This document shows, piece by piece, positions 43,714 to 53,897 of a DNA stretch of 64,000 nucleotides. The stretch lies in the NCBI RefSeq assembly GCF_002584985.1, contig NZ_NUPZ01000031.1:7565-71564 (forward strand), given 5' to 3'. Position numbers and translations under genes: made by a program. The stretch's first letter is position 1, and each line of letters begins with the position of its first letter. Source of the stretch: Bacillus sp. AFS029637 (GTDB lineage: Bacteria > Bacillota > Bacilli > Bacillales > Bacillaceae_G). The notes beneath the pieces were generated by a model, which was not told where the DNA came from, made no database searches, and saw only the letters and a list, made by a program, of their open reading frames with translations.

Positions 43714-43891
43714 TGCTTATACCCCTTTCAAGTAAAAAAATACATTTAGAACATAACATGTTTTGAGTAAATTCGACAATGGAAATGTATAAAAGTATGC
43801 TTGGAAAATGACAATAAATATAGGGATTCTTTGCATGTTTTATAAAATCAAGAATGAAAAGTGTGAATAGAAGGTGGAAAGGAGCGGTACT

Positions 43892-44065
43892 TTGAAAAAA
43901 GTAGAGAAAATTTTTATTCGTATTTTAGTAATACAATTCATTTGTCTTTGTGTTGTACAATTGTTATTTATACATAAGTCTTCGGTGAAATATTTATCTA
44001 AAATTGTTTATTATGAAGGTGTCGTTACGAAAAATAAAGTGGAAATCTTGCCGGTGAATAGGTAG
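43892..44065 (+). CDS. ypfB: DUF5359 small membrane protein YpfB, 57 aa
   Basis: A small protein with one N-terminal span (IFIRILVIQFICLCVVQLLFI, about 8-28) and a short polar tail. Position directly before cmk and length are those of YpfB in B. subtilis. The start is TTG 43892 with AAAGGAG eight bases upstream; an earlier GTG-type start at 43874 overlaps this site. Function is unknown. A terminator lies between it and cmk. Confidence 0.75.
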   Translation: MKKVEKIFIRILVIQFICLCVVQLLFIHKSSVKYLSKIVYYEGVVTKNKVEILPVNR

Positions 44066-44132
44066 TTTTCATTTTCTTCTATAGAGGATTATGCTACAAT
44101 AATTGAGGATTTAATGACGTGAAGCAAATGAG

Positions 44133-44168
44133 AAGAAGCAGGGATGAATACCTGCTTTTCGTTTTGTT
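44133..44168 (+). terminator. Terminator between ypfB and cmk
   Basis: AAGCAGG pairs with CCTGCTT around GATGAATA, followed by TTCGTTTTG. Confidence 0.75.
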
Positions 44169-44195
44169 TTATAAGTGAAAAAATGAGGTGTTACA

Positions 44196-44873
44196 ATGGA
44201 TAAACGAATTTCAATTGCTATAGATGGTCCAGCAGCTGCTGGGAAAAGTACAGTTGCAAAAGTTGTTGCAAAAAAACTTTCTTACGTTTACATCGATACA
44301 GGCGCAATGTACCGTACACTTACGTATGCAGCCCTTGAACAAAAAGTGGACATTGAAAATGAAGAGAAGTTAATGGAAGTTGTAAAGAATGTAAATATTG
44401 AATTTCAGCAAGGTGAAAATACACAACTTGTATTTTTAAATGGACAAGATGTTTCTGAAGTCATTCGTACACCTGAGGTGACGAATCGAGTATCCATTGT
44501 GGCGAAACATCGCCTTGTTCGTGAAGAAATGGTCCGTCGTCAACAAGAATTAGCGGAAAAAGGCGGCGTTGTCATGGATGGCCGTGATATTGGTACACAT
44601 GTGTTACCAGATGCTGAAGTGAAGATCTTTATGCTTGCTTCTGTAGAAGAAAGAGCAGAAAGAAGACATTTAGAAAATATGAATAAAGGTTTCGATTCTA
44701 ATTTAGAGCAGTTAAAAGAAGAAATTGCTCAGCGTGATAAATTGGATTCAGAACGAGAAGTTTCTCCTCTAAAAAAAGCTGATGATGCATTGGAATTAGA
44801 TACAACTTCTTTATCAATTGAAGAAGTTGTCCAAAAAATTATGAGTATTGTTTCAGGGGTGTTTGCAAAGTAA
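44196..44873 (+). CDS. cmk: Cytidylate kinase Cmk, 225 aa
   Basis: Phosphorylates CMP and dCMP with ATP. The P-loop is [14 protein letters not shown] (residues 9-22). Other family motifs are [31 protein letters not shown] (CMP binding, DGRDIGT) and RAERRHLEN (lid). The length equals that of B. subtilis Cmk (224). ATG 44196 has GAGGTG before it. It is followed by a terminator, and so is apart from rpsA although adjacent. Confidence 0.97.
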   Translation: MDKRISIAIDGPAAAGKSTVAKVVAKKLSYVYIDTGAMYRTLTYAALEQKVDIENEEKLMEVVKNVNIEFQQGENTQLVFLNGQDVSEVIRTPEVTNRVSIVAKHRLVREEMVRRQQELAEKGGVVMDGRDIGTHVLPDAEVKIFMLASVEERAERRHLENMNKGFDSNLEQLKEEIAQRDKLDSEREVSPLKKADDALELDTTSLSIEEVVQKIMSIVSGVFAK

Positions 44874-44902
44874 AGAAAGGGGATAACCTCTTTCTTTTTT
44901 TG
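44873..44902 (+). terminator. Terminator after cmk
   Basis: AAAGAAAGGGG pairs with CCTCTTTCTTT around ATAA, then T. Confidence 0.85.
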
Positions 44903-44904
44903 TT

Positions 44905-45206
44905 TGTATAGAAATGTAAAGGATACGTGAATTGTGAGTCTCTTTCCTTGACAAATGATCGGATTTGTAAGAAGTTAGTAAAAGAGGAGTGAAACTTTCA
45001 GAATATATTCGCTATTATATTTCAAAACATACTTTCTTCAAGATGATTTTGCTGTATACTATTTATATAGGATTAATATATTTTCTTGTGAATGGTATTG
45101 AAACAGAGTATGTGATGATAAATTCTTAAACATGCAAATGAAAACTTTTGTTTTCATTTCGTATATACATAAAAATGCTTTGTCAATTCTGTAGGGAGGT
45201 ATTTCC
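44905..45206 (+). other. Leader/promoter region of rpsA
   Basis: No gene is seen in these 300 AT-rich bases. TATACT (about 45055) with a weak -35 is a possible promoter. A perfect leader hairpin lies at 45136-45159 (separate entry). The GGGAGG ribosome binding site of rpsA ends the stretch. Confidence 0.5.
45136..45159 (+). promoter_or_regulatory. Perfect hairpin in the rpsA leader
   Basis: AAATGAAAAC-TTTT-GTTTTCATTT is a 10-bp perfect stem with a 4-base loop, 47 bases before the rpsA start. It may be a site of control of this S1-domain protein, or a chance A/T hairpin. Confidence 0.45.
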
Positions 45207-46355
45207 ATGGTAGAGAAAATGAATGAAGAAGTTATGGATTCAAAAGAATTACAAGTTGGTGACGTTGTTACAGGTTCTGTAACGAAAGTTGAAGAGAAGC
45301 AAGTGCTTGTAAATGTTGGATACAAAACAGATGGCGTAATTCCGATTAGTGAATTAGCTAACGTTCATATTGAAAAAGCAAGCGATGTTGTTGAATTAGA
45401 TCAAACACTAGAATTGAAAATTATCAAATTAGAAGAAGATGATCTTGTCTTATCTAAACGTGCTGTTGATGCAGAAAAAGCATGGGTAGAATTGCAAGAG
45501 AAATTTACTTCTGGCCATGTATTTGATGTTACTGTAAAAGATATCGTGAATGGTGGATTAGTTGTGGACCTTGGCGTTCGTGGTTTTATCCCAGCTTCAC
45601 TTGTAGAAGTACATTACGTAGAAGACTTTACTGACTATAAAGGTAAAACATTAGCGGTGAAAATTGTTGAATTAGACCGTGAAAAAAATCGTGTAATCCT
45701 TTCGCATAAAGCGGTAGTAGAATTAGAACTAGATTCTAAGAAAAAAGAAGCAATTTCTTCATTAAAAGAAGGGGACGTTGTTGAAGGAACAGTACAACGA
45801 TTAACGGATTTTGGTGCATTCGTTAATGTTGGTGGTGTGGACGGTTTAGTTCATATTTCACAAATTTCCCACGAGCGTGTAGAACAACCTTCTGAAGTAT
45901 TAGAGCAAGGTCAAAAGGTAAAGGTGAAGGTGCTATCTGTTGATGCTGATACACAACGTATTTCTTTATCAATTAAAGCAGCTCAGCCGGGACCTTGGGA
46001 AAATGTTGCTGGTGAAATAAAAGCTGGAGATATTCGTGAGGGAGTAGTAAAACGTCTTGTTACATTCGGTGCATTCGTTGAAATTTTACCTGGTGTAGAA
46101 GGACTTGTGCACGTATCTCAAATTGCAAATCGCCACGTGAAAAATCCAAATGAAGTATTGGAAATGGGACAAGAAGTAAAGGTGAAAGTACTTGAAGTCC
46201 ATGTAGCAGAGAAACGAATTTCTTTAAGTATAAAAGAAGCACTTGAAGAAAATAATGTAATTGAAGATTACAGTCAGTATGAACCAAATGCTGATTCTGC
46301 TACTTTCCAATTAAGTGATATTATTGGTGAACAACTGAAAAAATTAAAGAAATAA
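45207..46355 (+). CDS. rpsA: S1 RNA-binding domain protein, ribosomal protein S1 homolog (YpfD), 382 aa
   Basis: Four S1 (OB-fold) domains lie in a row, about residues 15-83, 100-165, 185-255 and 270-342. Each has the typical pattern, such as [20 protein letters not shown] and [10 protein letters not shown]. coli S1 has six domains; the four-domain form is that of Firmicutes, where it is not essential for all translation starts. The length equals B. subtilis YpfD (382). ATG 45207 has GGGAGG. fni follows after 12 bases, so both share a transcript. Confidence 0.95.
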   Translation: MVEKMNEEVMDSKELQVGDVVTGSVTKVEEKQVLVNVGYKTDGVIPISELANVHIEKASDVVELDQTLELKIIKLEEDDLVLSKRAVDAEKAWVELQEKFTSGHVFDVTVKDIVNGGLVVDLGVRGFIPASLVEVHYVEDFTDYKGKTLAVKIVELDREKNRVILSHKAVVELELDSKKKEAISSLKEGDVVEGTVQRLTDFGAFVNVGGVDGLVHISQISHERVEQPSEVLEQGQKVKVKVLSVDADTQRISLSIKAAQPGPWENVAGEIKAGDIREGVVKRLVTFGAFVEILPGVEGLVHVSQIANRHVKNPNEVLEMGQEVKVKVLEVHVAEKRISLSIKEALEENNVIEDYSQYEPNADSATFQLSDIIGEQLKKLKK

Positions 46356-47416
<1,061 letters not shown>

Positions 47417-47417
<1 letters not shown>

Positions 47418-47444
47418 AAAATCAACCGGTCGGTTGGTTTTTTT
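47417..47444 (+). terminator. Terminator after rpsA-fni
   Basis: AAAATCAACCG / CGGTTGGTTTT with a two-base loop in this reading (wider when folded) is followed by TTT. Confidence 0.8.
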
Positions 47445-47584
47445 CTTTTTTGTACTATAAAGTAGGGAATGGAATTAGTATTCTAAAGAACTACCAGGAA
47501 TAATTACGATTGATGTTACATGAAGTAATTGAATTTGTAACACGAAAATAAAAGAATTATATTGTGAATAAAAATTGTTATGTG

Positions 47585-47620
47585 AAAGACGGTTTCGTAC
47601 AATATCGAAACCGTCTTTTT
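47585..47620 (-). terminator. Terminator of ypzI
   Basis: AAAGACGGTTTCG pairs with CGAAACCGTCTTT around an eight-base loop. T runs lie on both strands. It is six bases after the ypzI stop. Confidence 0.85.
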
Positions 47621-47626
47621 GTATGA

Positions 47627-47761
47627 TTAGTGCTGATTCTGCTTTCGAGCTTGCTCTGGTGTATCAAGTCCAGTTGCCCCTGGATATTGAAGTGATTGGT
47701 CGCGATCAGATTCAACGCGGCGTGATTCTCTTAGTTTTCGTTCTTGGCGATCTTTACCCAT
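47627..47761 (-). CDS. ypzI: YpzI family small protein, 44 aa
   Basis: A 44-residue, very charged protein beginning MGKDRQERKLRESRRVESDR and ending QARKQNQH, with the tract SLQYPGATGLDTPE in the middle. This matches the YpzI family of Bacillus in length and wording. ATG 47761 has AAGGAGGTG eight bases before it. It has a strong terminator. YpzI-type genes are expressed late in sporulation in some species, but the function is unknown. It lies divergent from yphA, which puts it at the same place as in B. subtilis. Confidence 0.85.
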   Translation of the reverse strand: MGKDRQERKLRESRRVESDRDQSLQYPGATGLDTPEQARKQNQH

Positions 47762-47878
47762 TGTGAATAGCACCTCCTTATTAAAAGTGTTGCTGTTATA
47801 TGAAAAAACTATGCGTAAAGAAAGAGGGATTAACTTTCATAAAAAGTTCCCATAATGGAAAACATAGGAGGTGAAATG

Positions 47879-48490
47879 ATGGATGGGAATACTTTTTATT
47901 TTGTAGCTTGGATAGGGTGGATTATCGTAACTTTCTTTATGAAAAAGGACGCTATTCGGTGGAAGTTAAGCGCTTGTATATTGATTTTTATAATTTGCTC
48001 TCCGTTACATGTGACGATTGCTTCATTCACAGTATCAGTAAATGCTCTGTTGCTTTGTATTATTTCTTTTATAGGAATCGCGCTATATTCTGTTTGGAAA
48101 AAATTATATGGCTTACTTTCGGCACTTATTATTGCAATGTTATATACGAGTTTTCATTTGTTAGAAGTATATGATCCAATTTGGATTGTGGTGGACAGAT
48201 TATTTTTGTTAAGTAGTGCTCTTGTGTATGCATCGGTTTTATTACATGGAGATCGCGTATTAAGATTATGTTCCCTTTATATTGGAATGCTACAAGGAGA
48301 ATTGTTAGTGACGCTTATTTTTCGGAAACTACATTTTCCTTATGATTACGGTAGTTTAGCGTTTTTTGATATCGTCGCCGTTTCCACATTTTTTATGGCA
48401 ATTTTGTTTTGGATTGCAAAAGCATCAGTATACATGGAACAGTATAAGAGAAAAGCACGTAAAAGAAAGGCGAGGGTAATACATGACTGA
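47879..48490 (+). CDS. yphA: YphA family membrane protein, 203 aa
   Basis: A hydrophobic protein with about six to seven spans (for example FYFVAWIGWIIVTFFM, ALLLCIISFIGIALY and FFDIVAVSTFFMAILFWI) and a basic C-terminus (YKRKARKRKARVIHD). Position before yphB and length are those of B. subtilis YphA (199 aa). The function is unknown; a role in spore formation is inferred from the neighbour. Two ATGs, 47876 and 47879, follow AGGAGGTGA; the second has the better spacing. It overlaps yphB by eight bases. Confidence 0.8.
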   Translation: MDGNTFYFVAWIGWIIVTFFMKKDAIRWKLSACILIFIICSPLHVTIASFTVSVNALLLCIISFIGIALYSVWKKLYGLLSALIIAMLYTSFHLLEVYDPIWIVVDRLFLLSSALVYASVLLHGDRVLRLCSLYIGMLQGELLVTLIFRKLHFPYDYGSLAFFDIVAVSTFFMAILFWIAKASVYMEQYKRKARKRKARVIHD

Positions 48491-49376
48491 ATATACACCG
48501 GCCATTTTATGCGGCGTAATAGCAGGGACAGTAACGAGGGTGTTAATGCTTCGGACGGATACGAGGCAATATCCGACGAGGCTTCACGGGAAAATTATTC
48601 ATATTGCAATGGGATTAATTGCAGCTGCTTTAGGGGCGATTGCTATCCCGTCCATTTTGAAAAAAGATTTTTCTGCCATTACATTTCTTACGTTAGCAGC
48701 AACGCAATTTCGTGATGTACGTAATATGGAAAGAAATACACTTCAACAATTAGATGGATATGAGCTCGTACCACGTGGAAATACATATATTGAAGGGATT
48801 GCATTAGTTTTTGAAAGTCGTAACTATTTGGCGATGTTAACGTCGTTTGCAACGACGTTTGCGTATATAGGATTCCATTCGTGGATTGCTGGAGTAATTA
48901 TGGCTATACTCGCATTTTTTATTGCGAAAAAATTAATGTCTGGTAGAAGACTTCATGACCTTGTAGATATTGAACATGTTCCGCTTCATTTTGAAGGAGC
49001 AGGACTTTATATTGATAATATTTATATTATGAATATTGGATTGCCGGCAAGGCAAGAAGAGATTATGAAATATGGCATGGGATTTATTTTAAAACCAAAA
49101 TCAATTGATGCGATGGTAACCATCGCAAATTTAGGGCAACGGCAAGCTATTTTACACGATGTTTCGGTGGCGTTAGGGATTTATAGAGATTCAGGTACAC
49201 CTGCGCTTGTACCGTTAGCAAAGCGTGATTTAGAGGATGGTAGGGTGGGAATCTTTGTCTTACCACAAGATCAAGATGCAGAGAAAGCGATAGGGGTCAT
49301 AGGGAATGTACCGACGTTAGAAAGTGCTGTCCATATGTCATCAGAAGCCCCGAAAGGAAGGGGAGATAAGAGATGA
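48483..49376 (+). CDS. yphB: YIEGIA family sporulation membrane protein YphB (SeaA), 297 aa
   Basis: This carries the name-giving motif in PRGNTYIEGIALVFESRNY near residue 100. Three to four spans lie in the first half (PAILCGVIAGTVTRVL, IIHIAMGLIAAALGAIA, AMLTSFATTFAYIGFHSW), and a soluble C-terminal part (about 165-297) follows. The family is found in spore formers and is linked to spore envelope assembly in B. subtilis. ATG 48483 lies inside the end of yphA. Its stop overlaps the start of the small capping protein gene by four bases, which is the usual arrangement. Confidence 0.87.
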   Translation: MTEYTPAILCGVIAGTVTRVLMLRTDTRQYPTRLHGKIIHIAMGLIAAALGAIAIPSILKKDFSAITFLTLAATQFRDVRNMERNTLQQLDGYELVPRGNTYIEGIALVFESRNYLAMLTSFATTFAYIGFHSWIAGVIMAILAFFIAKKLMSGRRLHDLVDIEHVPLHFEGAGLYIDNIYIMNIGLPARQEEIMKYGMGFILKPKSIDAMVTIANLGQRQAILHDVSVALGIYRDSGTPALVPLAKRDLEDGRVGIFVLPQDQDAEKAIGVIGNVPTLESAVHMSSEAPKGRGDKR

Positions 49377-49558
49377 TGTTAGAGAGTGTTATTCTTGCGG
49401 TTATTACAACAGTGCCAGAGAAGTTTGCAGGTGGTGCGCCTTTATTTACTTGTGACTCGACAGAGGAACTAGAATTTGTTGCAAATAATTTAGAGGCAAT
49501 TTTAGATGGAATTGCGCATCGCTTACAAGAGAATGTATATATTATTGTGAAACATTAG
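49373..49558 (+). CDS. Capping complex protein for YIEGIA, 61 aa
   Basis: A small soluble protein (MMLESVILAVITTVPEKFAG, then ELEFVANNLEAILDGIAHRL) of the family coded right after YIEGIA proteins. It probably binds the soluble part of YphB. The first of two adjacent ATGs, 49373, overlaps the yphB stop, so translation is coupled. The name follows the family assignment; its action is not known. Confidence 0.82.
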   Translation: MMLESVILAVITTVPEKFAGGAPLFTCDSTEELEFVANNLEAILDGIAHRLQENVYIIVKH

Positions 49559-49617
49559 CAACGTGTGTTATAATGTGAGGTGTTTTGATACGTTGAGAAA
49601 TATTCTGGAATGCAAAT

Positions 49618-49644
49618 CCCTTCTTGCACAAAGAAGGGTTTTTT
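49618..49644 (+). terminator. Terminator after the yphA-yphB group
   Basis: CCCTTCTT pairs with AAGAAGGG around GCACA, then TTTTTT. It lies 60 bases after the capping protein gene and 39 bases before der. Confidence 0.88.
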
Positions 49645-49682
49645 ACATAATAAACAGAAGCAAGTTGAAAGGATGAATGTAT

Positions 49683-50993
49683 ATGCCGAAACCAGTAATA
49701 GCGATAGTAGGCCGCCCGAACGTAGGGAAATCTACTATTTTCAATAGAATTGTTGGAGAAAGAGTTTCAATCGTAGAAGATATTCCAGGTGTAACGCGTG
49801 ATCGTATTTATAGCGCTGGAGAATGGTTAAATCATGAATTTAACATTATTGATACAGGTGGAATTGATATTGGAGACGAGCCGTTTTTGACACAAATTCG
49901 TCAACAAGCTGAAGTAGCGATAGATGAAGCAGATGTTATCATTTTTATGACAAATGGTCGTGACGGTGTAACAGCAGCTGATGAAGAAGTTGCGAAAATA
50001 TTATATCGTTCAAATAAACCAGTTGTACTTGCAGTAAATAAAGTGGACAATCCGGAAATGCGCAGTGACATTTATGATTTTTATGCGTTAGGATTTGGTG
50101 AACCATTCCCAATTTCAGGTACACATGGATTAGGATTAGGTGACTTATTAGACGAAGCTGCACAGCATTTTCCGAAGATTGAAGAAGACGGATATGATGA
50201 AGATACAATCCGTTTCTCTTTAATTGGACGTCCAAACGTAGGGAAATCATCACTTGTAAATGCTCTTCTTGGTCAAGAGCGTGTAATTGTTAGTAATGTA
50301 GCAGGAACAACTCGTGATGCTGTCGATACACCGTATAGTAAAGACGGAAAAGATTATGTAATTATCGATACAGCTGGTATGCGTAAAAAAGGAAAAGTGT
50401 ATGAAAGTACAGAAAAATATAGTGTACTTCGTGCGCTAAGAGCGATTGAACGTTCTGACGTTGTGCTAGTCGTTTTAGACGGTGAAGAAGGAATTATTGA
50501 ACAAGATAAAAAAATTGCTGGATATGCTCATGATTCAGGACGAGCTGTTGTTATCGTTGTAAACAAATGGGACGCAGTGAAAAAAGATGAGAAAACAATG
50601 AAAGCATTTGAAGAAAATATCCGTGCTCATTTCCAATTTTTAGAATACGCACCGATTGTGTTCTTATCTGCAAAAACGAGAAAACGTACACAAACGTTAA
50701 TACCAGTTATCGATGAGGTAAATGAAAGTCATAGCATCCGTATTCAAACGAATGTATTAAATGACGTAATTATGGATGCGGTAGCGATGAATCCAACGCC
50801 AACTCATAATGGTAGCCGTCTGAAAATTTTCTATGCAACACAAGTTGCGGTAAAACCACCAACATTTGTTGTGTTTGTAAACGATCCGGAATTATTGCAC
50901 TTCTCATATGAGCGCTTCTTAAAGAATCGTTTACGTGAATCATTTGGCTTTGTAGGAACGCCGATTCACATTATCGCTAGAGCAAGAGACTAA
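49683..50993 (+). CDS. der: Ribosome biogenesis GTPase Der (EngA), 436 aa
   Basis: An essential GTPase for 50S subunit assembly, with two G domains in a row. G1: [15 protein letters not shown] (first) and [14 protein letters not shown] (second, near residue 180). G3: IIDTGGI and IIDTAGM. G4: NKVD and NKWD. A KH-like domain ends the protein. The length is that of B. subtilis EngA (436). ATG 49683 is chosen because AAAGGA lies nine bases upstream; ATG 49677 is too near. gpsA follows after 18 bases in the same operon. Confidence 0.96.
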   Translation: MPKPVIAIVGRPNVGKSTIFNRIVGERVSIVEDIPGVTRDRIYSAGEWLNHEFNIIDTGGIDIGDEPFLTQIRQQAEVAIDEADVIIFMTNGRDGVTAADEEVAKILYRSNKPVVLAVNKVDNPEMRSDIYDFYALGFGEPFPISGTHGLGLGDLLDEAAQHFPKIEEDGYDEDTIRFSLIGRPNVGKSSLVNALLGQERVIVSNVAGTTRDAVDTPYSKDGKDYVIIDTAGMRKKGKVYESTEKYSVLRALRAIERSDVVLVVLDGEEGIIEQDKKIAGYAHDSGRAVVIVVNKWDAVKKDEKTMKAFEENIRAHFQFLEYAPIVFLSAKTRKRTQTLIPVIDEVNESHSIRIQTNVLNDVIMDAVAMNPTPTHNGSRLKIFYATQVAVKPPTFVVFVNDPELLHFSYERFLKNRLRESFGFVGTPIHIIARARD

Positions 50994-51011
50994 TGGAGAG
51001 GATGTGATTTT

Positions 51012-52034
51012 ATGACAAAAATCACAGTAATAGGAGCAGGTAGCTGGGGAACAGCGTTAGCGATGGTATTAGCTGACAATGGGCATGATGTACGTATTTG
51101 GGGAAATCGTTCTGAACTTATGGATGAGATTAATACGAAACATGAGAATAGCCGATACCTTCCAGGAATTACATTGCCAAGCACAATCGTAGCCTACTCT
51201 TCTTTAGAAGAAGCATTAGTAGATGTAAATACAGTACTGCTAGTAGTACCGACGAAAGCGTACAGAGATGTATTACAAGAGATGAAAGAAATTGTTACAG
51301 AACCAATTACTTGGATTCATGCGAGTAAAGGAATAGAACCGGGTACGTCAAAACGTATTTCGGAAATGATTGAGGAAGAAATTCCAGAGAACTTAATTAA
51401 AGATGTTGTTGTGTTGTCTGGACCGAGTCATGCTGAAGAAGTCGGCTTACGTCAAGCGACAACTGTTACATCTGCAGCAAAGCGTATGGAAGCGGCTGAG
51501 GAAGTACAAGATTTGTTTATGAATGGTTACTTCCGTGTATACACAAATCCAGATATCGTTGGAGTTGAGCTTGGTGGTGCGTTAAAAAATATTATCGCAT
51601 TAGCTGCTGGAATAACTGATGGACTTGGATTAGGTGACAATGCAAAAGCGGCATTAATGACACGTGGTTTAACAGAGATTGCTCGTTTAGGAAGAAAAAT
51701 GGGTGGAAACCCGTTAACATTTGCTGGTTTAACTGGTATGGGAGACTTAATTGTAACTTGTACAAGTGTTCATAGTCGAAATTGGCGAGCTGGAAATATG
51801 CTTGGAAAAGGACACTCTTTAGAAGAAGTGTTGGAAAATATGGGTATGGTTGTAGAAGGTGTAAGAACTACGAAAGCTGCTCATGAATTAGCAGAGAAAA
51901 TGGAAGTTGAAATGCCGATTACAGCTGCTTTATATGACGTGCTGTTTAATGGGAATAACGTGAAAGATGCGGTAGGCTCATTGATGGGACGTGTGAAAAA
52001 ACATGAAGTGGAAGCTGTACCTGATTTACTGTAA
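51012..52034 (+). CDS. gpsA: Glycerol-3-phosphate dehydrogenase [NAD(P)+] GpsA, 340 aa
   Basis: Makes glycerol 3-phosphate from dihydroxyacetone phosphate for lipid synthesis. The NAD(P) fold is TVIGAGSWGTALAMVLADNG. Also seen are KGIEPGT, LSGPSHAEEVG, and GGALKNIIALAAGI with the catalytic lysine. ATG 51012 has GAGAGGATG before it. It follows der by 18 bases, as in B. subtilis, and a strong terminator ends the pair. Confidence 0.97.
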   Translation: MTKITVIGAGSWGTALAMVLADNGHDVRIWGNRSELMDEINTKHENSRYLPGITLPSTIVAYSSLEEALVDVNTVLLVVPTKAYRDVLQEMKEIVTEPITWIHASKGIEPGTSKRISEMIEEEIPENLIKDVVVLSGPSHAEEVGLRQATTVTSAAKRMEAAEEVQDLFMNGYFRVYTNPDIVGVELGGALKNIIALAAGITDGLGLGDNAKAALMTRGLTEIARLGRKMGGNPLTFAGLTGMGDLIVTCTSVHSRNWRAGNMLGKGHSLEEVLENMGMVVEGVRTTKAAHELAEKMEVEMPITAALYDVLFNGNNVKDAVGSLMGRVKKHEVEAVPDLL

Positions 52035-52036
52035 AT

Positions 52037-52076
52037 AAAAGCGACAGAAGTACAAAGTGTACTTCTGTCGTTTTTT
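52037..52076 (+). terminator. Terminator after der-gpsA
   Basis: GCGACAGAAGTACA pairs with TGTACTTCTGTCG around AAG, followed by TTTTTT. Confidence 0.92.
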
Positions 52077-52095
52077 ATTTTTCCCTGGGTCTTTT

Positions 52096-52123
52096 CACCA
52101 TATTTTTATTTTTGCATAGGATG
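52096..52123 (+). promoter_or_regulatory. Possible SigK promoter of spoVIF
   Basis: CACC (52096-52099), 15 bases and CATAGGATG (52115-52123) resemble the SigK pattern (mACm, 16-17, CATAnnnTA) with small deviations. It lies 30 bases before the spoVIF start. Confidence 0.35.
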
Positions 52124-52152
52124 AAGAGTAACTTGAGGAGAGGGTGAAAAGA

Positions 52153-52404
52153 ATGGATAATAACATTTTTAATAACATTGAAAAAGAAGCGAAAGTGAAT
52201 AAAGAAGATATTTTTAAATTAGCATCATCTGTGCAAAATGCGAATTTACGTGATGAGAAAGTGCTTCGTCAATTGATTCATCAAGTTGCTCTAATGGCAG
52301 GACGTGAAGTGCCGAAAGAACAAGAGGATCAAATTGTAAAAGCGATTGTTAATAATAATATGCCAGCGGATTTTGGCTCGTTAAGTAAAATGTTTAAAAA
52401 ATAA
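52153..52404 (+). CDS. spoVIF: Stage VI sporulation protein F (SpoVIF), 83 aa
   Basis: A small soluble protein: NIFNNIEKEAKVNKEDIFKL near the start, then SSVQNANLRDEKVLRQLIHQVALM and VPKEQEDQIVKAIV. These are the SpoVIF family (YjcC in B. subtilis, 87 aa), needed late in coat assembly and spore resistance; it stabilises GerE in B. subtilis. ATG 52153 has GAGGGTGAAAAG before it. In B. subtilis the gene lies elsewhere, so its place after gpsA is a B. cereus-group feature. Confidence 0.85.
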   Translation: MDNNIFNNIEKEAKVNKEDIFKLASSVQNANLRDEKVLRQLIHQVALMAGREVPKEQEDQIVKAIVNNNMPADFGSLSKMFKK

Positions 52405-52487
52405 AATATGAGAAACAAAGAGTTTGTGGATTGCATATGATAGCCATGAAAGTATGGGAATAGAGCTGATTTGGGCATATTTGGTCA

Positions 52488-52525
52488 ACCGGAGCGAGAG
52501 AGACACTCGCTTCGGTTTTATTTTT
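52488..52525 (+). terminator. Terminator after spoVIF
   Basis: ACCGGAGCGAG pairs with CTCGCTTCGGT (one G-T type mismatch) around AGAGACA, then TTTATTTTT. Confidence 0.82.
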
Positions 52526-52672
52526 ATCTAGATTAGTGAAAGTTGTGAAAAAACCTGTTGATTAAAGTTATATATTCGCAATTTGTAGTAAAATGTTATT
52601 TTTTTGTATTTGTTTAAAGATTTTAATTTGTTAAAATAGTATAAAAATAGGTTAATACAAAGGGGTGTGTAT

Positions 52673-52876
52673 ATGTCAGAAGGGCTTATAAAAATGTGGT
52701 TTTCCTTAGGGGCAATGGGATTTATGTTTGTTGCAGTAGCTTTTATTTTATTAAGTAGGCATAAAATAAAGAATAAGTTTTTGAAAGGGATTACAGCGTT
52801 AGTAGCATACACTCTTATGATTGTGTCCGGAATTGTTATTTTTCTTGTTGTATTTAGTGGACCTGTTGAGCAATAA
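52673..52876 (+). CDS. yphE: DUF2768 family membrane protein YphE, 67 aa
   Basis: Two spans (LIKMWFSLGAMGFMFVAVAFILL and GITALVAYTLMIVSGIVIFLVVF) with a basic loop between. The length equals B. subtilis YphE (67), in the same place before yphF. The function is unknown. ATG 52673 has AAAGGGG seven bases before it. yphF follows after 65 bases. Confidence 0.82.
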   Translation: MSEGLIKMWFSLGAMGFMFVAVAFILLSRHKIKNKFLKGITALVAYTLMIVSGIVIFLVVFSGPVEQ

Positions 52877-52941
52877 AAGCGATTTACGTAGTAAATGTTA
52901 CATAAGTGGTAAGGAATACTAGCATGAAAAGGTGATTACTA

Positions 52942-53655
52942 GTGAAAAAAATCCATATTATTTTAATATTTTGTTGCATAAGCATTTTAACGGGGTGTAT
53001 GTATCCGAAAGAAAATATGAAACAAAACGCTATTCCTTATGAAGATCAGTTACAAGTTGTTCAAAAAGCTATTACTACATATCAGGAACAAACGAATGGT
53101 TTATTACCAATTAAGACGCGGGATATGAATACGCCTATTTATCAAAAGTATCCAATCGATTTTCAAAAAATTGCTCCGCGTTACATACAAGACGCACCAG
53201 GGAACGCATATGAAAGTGGTGGAGTATATCAATATGTATTAATAGATGTTGAAACAAATCCCACGGTAAAGTTAATTGACGTAAGGATGGCTGACCAAAT
53301 TCAGGAATTAACATTGAAACTTAAAATGTATCGTGATGAACATCAATATCCACCTTTTAAAAAAGTAATTGCAGATGGTGTCTATGAATTAGATTTCAAA
53401 AAACTAGGATATAAAGATGTACCGCAAGTGACAAGTCCGTATTCTGGTAAAGGGTTACCTTTTGTAATTAATGAAAAAGGAGAAGTTTTTGTTGATTATA
53501 GAATCGATTTGTATGAAGCTTTGAAAAAAAATGAAGGTCAATTTAAGGAAGGGGAAGATATTCGGAATATACTATTGAAAGACTCTCCATTTGTTCCTGC
53601 TTATTCTCTGCCGTATACGATAAAGGATGGAGAACCAATTTTTTTTAAATCATAA
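52942..53655 (+). CDS. yphF: Lipoprotein YphF, 237 aa
   Basis: The signal peptide ends in the lipobox SILTGCMYP, with cysteine 19 the lipid site. The remaining 218 residues are a soluble outside domain without a motif I can name; it contains two similar parts, around QLQVVQKAITTYQEQTNGLLP and QELTLKLKMYRDEHQYPP, each followed by a tyrosine-rich strand region. It matches YphF of B. subtilis in position and size (244 aa). GTG 52942 has AAAGGTGA before it. A terminator follows. Confidence 0.85.
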   Translation: MKKIHIILIFCCISILTGCMYPKENMKQNAIPYEDQLQVVQKAITTYQEQTNGLLPIKTRDMNTPIYQKYPIDFQKIAPRYIQDAPGNAYESGGVYQYVLIDVETNPTVKLIDVRMADQIQELTLKLKMYRDEHQYPPFKKVIADGVYELDFKKLGYKDVPQVTSPYSGKGLPFVINEKGEVFVDYRIDLYEALKKNEGQFKEGEDIRNILLKDSPFVPAYSLPYTIKDGEPIFFKS

Positions 53656-53661
53656 GTCATG

Positions 53662-53705
53662 AACCTTTCTTTTAGCGAATAAGTTCTAGAAGAAAGGTTT
53701 TTTAT
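53662..53705 (+). terminator. Terminator after yphF
   Basis: AACCTTTCTT pairs with AAGAAAGGTT around an 18-base loop, then TTTT. Confidence 0.85.
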
Positions 53706-53774
53706 GTTATACAACTTGTGATGCAAACAAAAGATATTTTTAAATAGTCATATGAAATTGGACAAAATTATATG

Positions 53775-53803
53775 ATATATTGTCCGAACTTCTAGAATAC
53801 CAT
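53775..53803 (+). promoter_or_regulatory. Possible SigE promoter of spoIVA
   Basis: ATATATT (53775-53781), 14 bases and AATACCAT (53796-53803) resemble the SigE pattern, with two -10 changes. It lies about 95 bases before spoIVA, which is SigE-controlled in B. subtilis. Confidence 0.35.
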
Positions 53804-53897
53804 TATATTATATCAGATATTATAGGCAACGTTAGAGAAGGTATTAGTTGACTATAAACGCGGAATTATTCCCAAAAATTTTGAGGGAGGGAATCAC

